Source: Adiantum capillus-veneris
Taxonomy: Eukaryota > Streptophyta > Polypodiopsida > Polypodiales > Pteridaceae
Length of the DNA: 64,000 nt
Reading direction: 5' to 3'
NCBI GenBank assembly: GCA_014529385.2
Contig: CM043942.1
Coordinates: forward strand, 35,261,469 to 35,325,468
Below are positions 58,523 through 64,000 of this stretch, in pieces. A model generated the notes under the pieces. It saw nothing but the letters and a program-made list of their open reading frames with translations, was not told where the DNA came from and made no database searches. The position numbers and the translations under genes were made by a program. How positions within the stretch are numbered: position 1 is the first letter of the stretch; each line of letters begins with the position of its first letter.

Positions 58523-59413
58523 GCCAAAAAGCTCCAGGCTTGCGGGATACGCACGATAGGAGCAGGGCAGGGCCAGAAAGCTGTAGACTATTTTTAGCGA
58601 ACAGATGCAAAGGCAGGGCCTCTCTCCTGCAGCTCCTGATTCAATCACATACGGGGTGCAGTTTGGAGGCATGTGGCTTTACGCAAGATGCTGATATGGG
58701 CATAAAAATTCACACTGAAGGCCCAACATATGCGTCGAAGGAGAGGAGACAGCTAATCCAAAGATCTCTATAACGGTAGATGATGGGTCTAGCCCAGAAC
58801 AGATGTTCTTGTGACAGAGATGATGATTCTTTGTGGTGAAATAATTGCTAGGTATGGGGGCGAGAGGGGTCTTTCCCTTCCATACATGTGTCAAGCTTAA
58901 CATGAAGAGTTGAACAAGCATACATTCACAATCCCAGAAGGACCAGCCAGTTCATCGGCATTGTTGCGGTCATCTTCTCGGCCAAAAAGCTCCGGCTTGC
59001 GGGATATGCACGATAGGAGCAGGGCAGGGCCAGAAAGATGTACACTATTTTTAGCAAACAGATGCAAAGTCAGGGCCTCTCTCCTGCAGCTCCTGATGCA
59101 ATCACATATGAGGTGCAGCTTGGAGGCATGTGGCTTTACGCAAGATGCTGATATGGGCATCAAAATTCACACTGAAGGCCCAGCATATGCATCGAAGGAG
59201 AGGAGACAGCTAATCCAAAGATCTCTATAACAGTAGATGATGTGTGACAGAGATGATGATTCTTTGTGGTGAAATAATTGCCGAGTATGGGGACGAGAGG
59301 GGTCTTTCCCTTTCATACAGGTGTCAAGCTTAACATGAAGAGTTGAACAAGCATACATTCACAATCCCAGAAGGACCAGCCCGTTCATTGGCATTGTTGC
59401 GGTCATCTTCTCG
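58523..59413 (+). repeat. 458-base tandem duplication carrying PPR remnants
   Basis: Copy 1 58523-58980, copy 2 58981-59413 (about 25 bases shorter, lacking GGGTCTAGCCCAGAACAG). Each starts GCCAAAAAGCTCC and ends CATCTTCTCG. Inside are broken plus-strand PPR phrases (EACGFTQDADMGIKIHTE). Identity between copies is high, so the duplication is fairly recent. Confidence 0.88.
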
Positions 59414-60900
59414 AGTTGATATGAATTTCTTGAAGCCTTTGCAACATGCATCGCTTGGGCTTCTTGGATACGTGCAGTTTACATCATCTATTCGGCGGTA
59501 TGCTGACCTTTTGGCTCATTTTTAGGTAGTACAGATTATTACCTGCATTTTGATTTGTTTAGCACGCTCCAAACGCACTCATTGATTGGAATTGTTGCAA
59601 ATAAAGGCGGTCTTGAGAGGCAAAGGGCCTCCCTTTTTACCTGGCTTTCTGGAGACTTCCCTTGTATCTCTCTTTGATGCATGCAAACAGGTCAAAAAGC
59701 TACAAATTCACAGTGAACGCTATTGCATCCAGCTGGAGTATTTTCGAAGGAAACCACGTAGCAGAAAATATCAAGCATGTTCATTCACTTTGTAAAAAGT
59801 ACGATGACAGCTTTAGTCCTTCTAACGGAGGTATATTGTGTATACATTTTCATATTTCTTACCTTTCTTTGAGTTATGTATGAATTGCTTAAAATTTGGG
59901 GTTTATTGGGTCCGCTCTGTTTGATATACTTGTCTTTGTATAAAATAGCATCTTTTTGTCCTCCAGCTGCATGACAAAAGATACAATATAATGTAAAATA
60001 GTTGCTACTTCAAAGTTAGAATACCTTTACTTTCACACTTTCAAGGAAAATTGATCTCACAATTGTTTTCGAGCCAGAATTTTTTCACATGCTTTGGACT
60101 GTCATCATCCAAGTGAAGGGAAGGAAGACGAGGTGTGACTAGTGTGGTTGTAGGGGCCATTTCTCGCCTTAGCCAAAAGAAAAGAAAGATGATAAAAATT
60201 GATGGCAAGTTGATATATGTTCCTGCTATATCTATATTTACGTGGACAACAATCACATCAAGCATTTGAGCAGCAATGGTGATGTTGGAGCACATGTCAA
60301 CGGTTCTTCCCATGTCAAAGAAACCAGGTCTTTTGTCTAAAGACACATTTCATGACAAGGAGGAGATTAGGAAAGACTTAGGTTTGAATGTCACGATTTG
60401 TATTCGCAATGCCAGTTGTGGTGCCTTGTGCTTGAAGATGGCCAGATGACATAATGGAGGTGCTCCTTTGTGTGGGTTGAAAGGCGGTTTTACAACACAA
60501 TGTCATCTCTAGATCATGTGGAAGAGGCCACATGGCATGCACAAAAAAAAAGGCAACACAAGGGGGATTTTGCAAGTATGGCTATGTAGCTTCTCTAGCT
60601 TTGAATGGTATTTGCCTACGATGGTATTAAAGGGTGACATAGCCTCACAAAGCTATCCATCATGGTGACAAGAGATACCTCATGTGCCAGATGCATTGCT
60701 GAGGTTAGAGTTTGTATGTCTTGGGTGTAATGATAAGGTTAGCTCCATAAGACAAAAGTTATTCCAAATTTCTAAGTGTACACACTAAGAATCGTGTTCT
60801 ATAGGGAATCTGGAAATCAACTTGTTTAGGAGAGACTAATTACAACCCTAGAGGATTAAAGGCTTTCATTATATTGTGAAATGCCCGTAAGAGTCTAATG
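59414..60900 (+). other. Intergenic, unassigned
   Basis: I see no supported gene. A short plus-strand phrase at 59690-59820 (NAIASSWSIFEGNHVAENIK) looks protein-like but was not assigned to a family. Confidence 0.4.
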
Positions 60901-63260
60901 CAATCTGGTACAAAGGCAACCCTCTTCTAGGTAAGACAAGGATAAAGATGTCGTGCTTGGCAATGCCTTGATTGACATGTTTGCTAAATGTGGTGCAGTT
61001 TAGAGCGCTCCAGAACTTCTCGAAAAGCTTTCGTCCAGAGCTAGAATGCACCGATTGAAAGATTTGCTCCACAGGGACAGTTTTTGGTTGATGCGAAACG
61101 ACGGCCTAGAGCAATATCCACTACACAAGCAAAGATGGGAGAGGAAGAGATGGCATCTGACTCTATGCAAGATGCCGATTCGGGCTTAAAAATTCATTCT
61201 GATATTATTGGTCAGGGATTGCTATCTAATGTCATCTTTTAGAGTGCATTGATTTCGGGATACATGCAACGAGAGCAGGCGAGAAAGCTTCAAGCTGTTT
61301 TCAACGGATGCAAAGCAAGGGCTTCTCTCTAGATGCAATCACATACGAATGCTCCTTTAAGGCATGTGGCTCTACATGAGATGCTGGTATGAGCATAAAA
61401 ACTCATGCCGATATTGTTAGCCAGAGGCTATTGAAAAAAGATGTGCTTGGCAATGCCTTTGTTGACATGTCCAGTAAATGTTGTGCACTTCAGAGAGCAC
61501 ATATAATGCTCAAGGAGCTTACTCTCCATGGTATGGACTCTTGGAATGCACTGATTGCAGGATTTTCCCCAAAGGGGCAGGGCACAAAGCTCTCGTTTGT
61601 TTTCAGCAGATGCAAAGTGAGGGTCACTCTCAAGATGCAAGCATGCATATTGAAGGCATGTGGTTGTTAATATGGGCATAAAAATTCACGCTAATATTGT
61701 TAATCAGAGGCTGTTGAAGAAAGATGTCGTGCTTGGCATTGCCTTGGTCAATATGTATGCTAAATGTGGTGCACTTTAAAAATTCACTCTAATATTGCTA
61801 GTCCGGGGTTGTTGCATGCCAAATGTGGTGCACTTCAAAAAGCATAGAGAGTGCTTGAGGAGCTTCCTGTCCGAAATGTGGGGCAACAAGTCTTTGACGA
61901 GCTTCCTGTTCGGGATGTTCTTTGATTATAGGATATGCCCAACAGGAACAGGGCCAGGAAACGAGTATTTCTTTTGTGAGATCACTTAAAGACTGTGCTG
62001 GGAACAAGGATTTGTACCAAGGAAGTAAAATCCATGTTGATATTCGTGACAGTGGATTACTTGAAAAGAACGCATACTTGGGGAACATGTTGGTCAGTAT
62101 GCCTATAAGTGCAGTGCACCTGTCATGGCACAAGTCTTTGATGAGATTCTTGTGCAAAATGTCATCTCTGATTGTAGGATATGCCCAACAAGGGCATGGC
62201 CAGGAAACGAGTATTTCTTTTGTGAGCTCACTTAAAGACTGTGTTGAGAATAAGGATTTGTACCAAGGTAGTAGGATTCATGTTGATATTTGTGATAGTG
62301 GGTTACTTAAAAAGAACGCATACTTGGGAAACATGTTAGTCAGTATGTATGTCTAGTGCGGTGCACTTGTCATGGCACAACAAGTCTTTGACAAGATTCC
62401 TGTGCGGGATGATGTCTTTGATTGAGGGATATGCCCAACAAGAGCAGGGCCAGGAAACAAGTATTTCTTTTGTGAGATCACTTAGAGACTGTGCTGAGAA
62501 GAAGGATTCGTACCGAGGCAGGAAAATTCATGTTGATATTTGCGAAAGTGGATTACTTGAAAAGAACACATACTTGGGAAACATGTTGGTCGGTGCACCT
62601 GGCATGGTGCAAGAAGTCTTCGACGAGATTCCTATGCGGGATGTCGTCTCTGATTGTAGGATATTACCAATAGGTATTTCTTTTCTGAGCAATAGGATTC
62701 ATGCTGATATTCGCAATAGTGGGTTCTTGAAGCGAACATATACTTTCCGACCACGTTGCAGTATGTATGTCAAGTGCGGTGCACATGTCATGGTGCAACA
62801 AGTTTTTGACGAGCTTCCTGTGCGGGATGTTGTGTCTGATTGTAGGATATGCCCAATAGGGGCATCACCAAGAAAACCCGGGTTGTTTTCAGTAGATTCA
62901 AAGAGAGGTCTCTCTCCAAACGCAATCACGTTCATTTTGAAGGCATCTAGCTTTACACAATATGCTGATATGGGCATATTGTTAGTCAGGGGTTGTTGAA
63001 AAGGATGTTGTGCTTGGCAATCCCTTGATTGACATGCATGGTAATTGTGGTGCACTTCAAGAGCACCGAAACTTCTCAAAAAGATTCGTGTCCAGGGTGT
63101 GGACTCTTTGAATGTAGTGATTGTAAGATTGGCCCCACAAGTATAGGGCTAGAAAGCTTTACTCTATTTTCAACAGATGCAAAGTGATGGCCCCTCTCTT
63201 AATTGTGGGATTTTTCCCAAAAGTGTAGCGCCAAAAAGCTCTAGGATGTTTTCAGCAGAT
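60900..63260 (+). pseudogene. PPR (PLS-type) pseudogene array
   Basis: A series of plus-strand PPR phrases is broken by stops and shifts: SIKTHADIVSQRLLKKDVLG and NALIAGFSPKGQGTK (61389-61600); then three successive units of similar layout (IVGYAQQ-GQETSISFV-SLKDC-GSKIHVDI-SGLLEKNAYLGNMLV) starting near 61922, 62163 and 62428; then a degraded fourth (62660 on) with QQVFDELPVRDVVSD and SPNAITFILKASSFTQYADM. PPR proteins bind organellar RNA through 35-residue repeats and function in plastid or mitochondrial RNA processing and editing. No start, no intact repeat series and no E/DYW domain is present, so this is dead sequence. Confidence 0.8.
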
Positions 63261-64000
63261 ACGAGACAGATGTCGTCCTTGGTTGTGTTTTGATCGATAT
63301 GCATGCTAGATGGGGTGCCCCAAAGACCGTGACTTTGTGTATGTGTGTGTGTGAGCCTACGAACAAACAATAAGGCAGATTCAACATACCTTGAAACCAA
63401 GAACATCAGAAGTAGTGCAGGTAATGGTAGGCATGATAGCAAGAGTGATTGAGAAAGCATGTTTGCAGAAGTCACAGAATGGATGACGATGACAGAAGGT
63501 ATACTGATGGAAAGTGGCAGAACAACGTAAGGAAGGTCTAGCATCGGATCCATCCAAGATTGTGCGTTGATCCACACGACCAATACCAAAGGTACACGTA
63601 TTTTGATTTCCTTTTTGTGATCCCAAAAGTACTTAGATTGCATCATGTACACATTAAAGCAATAAATTTACATCATTTTCATTCAAAAGATTGTAGAAGA
63701 AGGTGACAAGGGCTGAAGAATTTTTGTGATGCCCAACAATGGACACATGGACAATACACCACGGCATGGTTACGTGGAATAATACATGTTTTCATAAAGC
63801 ATCGGTAATGAGTTCTTTCTTGTACAAATGTAGTATATTTACAATAAGAAAGTCCCTCCAACACTGGAGGAGAAGCATAAGTCCCTCTTCAACACTGGAG
63901 GGGATAAAAGTGGCGGGGGAAGGGCACATTCCCTACGGTATTATTATAAATGTGGAGAATGGTGCCAACTCTACACCATACATACTATGTTTTTTTTTTT
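63261..64000 (+). other. Intergenic, unassigned
   Basis: It contains a short TG run (63338-63352) and near-duplicate phrases AAGTCCCTCCAACACTGGAG / AAGTCCCTCTTCAACACTGG (63850-63900). No gene is supported. Confidence 0.4.

Noticed and set aside
60041-60346. 101-codon minus-strand frame with a hydrophobic segment
   Set aside because: No homology recognised and no gene context; kept as unassigned intergenic.

Overview
This window is nuclear DNA from a large-genome plant, most likely a homosporous fern of the Ceratopteris/Adiantum kind. The evidence is a spliced gene of a plant plastid-associated family, Ty1/copia and chromodomain Ty3/gypsy retrotransposons with plant-type initiator-Met tRNA primer sites, very long repeat-filled introns, and PLS-type PPR protein remnants in the wording familiar from fern genomes. 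The fern assignment is inference; the plant assignment is firm.

Only one host gene is convincing: a plus-strand DUF1350 (alpha/beta-hydrolase-like) gene. I could trace eight consecutive coding exons from 9690 to 57355, giving the last 289 codons and the stop with every splice junction in frame. The 5' exons lie left of the window. The coding DNA is 871 bases spread over 47.7 kb. One intron is 38,361 bases (10029-48389) and one is 6,942 bases (48703-55644), while another is only 77 bases and splits the codon of the nucleophile serine. Nearly everything else up to 54.5 kb is transposable elements lying in these introns.

Layout. 1-9689 (upstream intron): the 3' end of a chromovirus (G1) with its LTR; a decayed gag-bearing element (N3) carrying a reversed solo LTR (S2) and a complete non-autonomous element (N2) nested in its 3' LTR; then the start of an older minus-strand element. 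10029-48389 (giant intron): two LINE 3' ends; an LTR with primer site (C4); a gypsy-like element (G2) containing a gag-only element (N1, minus), a solo LTR (S1) and a truncated copia (C1) in its 3' LTR; a minus-strand gypsy remnant (G3) with a young but defective copia (C2) in its 5' LTR; an LTR fragment (S4); a decayed copia (C3) split by a nearly perfect, intact chromovirus (G4). 48703-55644: a LINE fragment, a minus-strand gag-protease-only LTR element (N5) and a 334-base tandem duplication. After the gene (57356-64000) come tandemly duplicated, broken PPR sequences and unrecognised intergenic DNA.

I found target-site duplications for G4 (AAAAC), C2 (CTTTT), N1 (AGAGA), N2 (TCGCG), S1 (CACTA), S2 (ATAGT) and N5 (CTCAG/CTTAG), so the nesting order is well supported. 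Across otherwise diverged LTRs of the G1/G4/N1/N2/N3 groups there is one sharply conserved block, core ATACCGAAAGGGGCGCC, just after an AATAAA-like signal. It is the most notable unexplained signal in the window. No tRNA, rRNA or CRISPR was seen.
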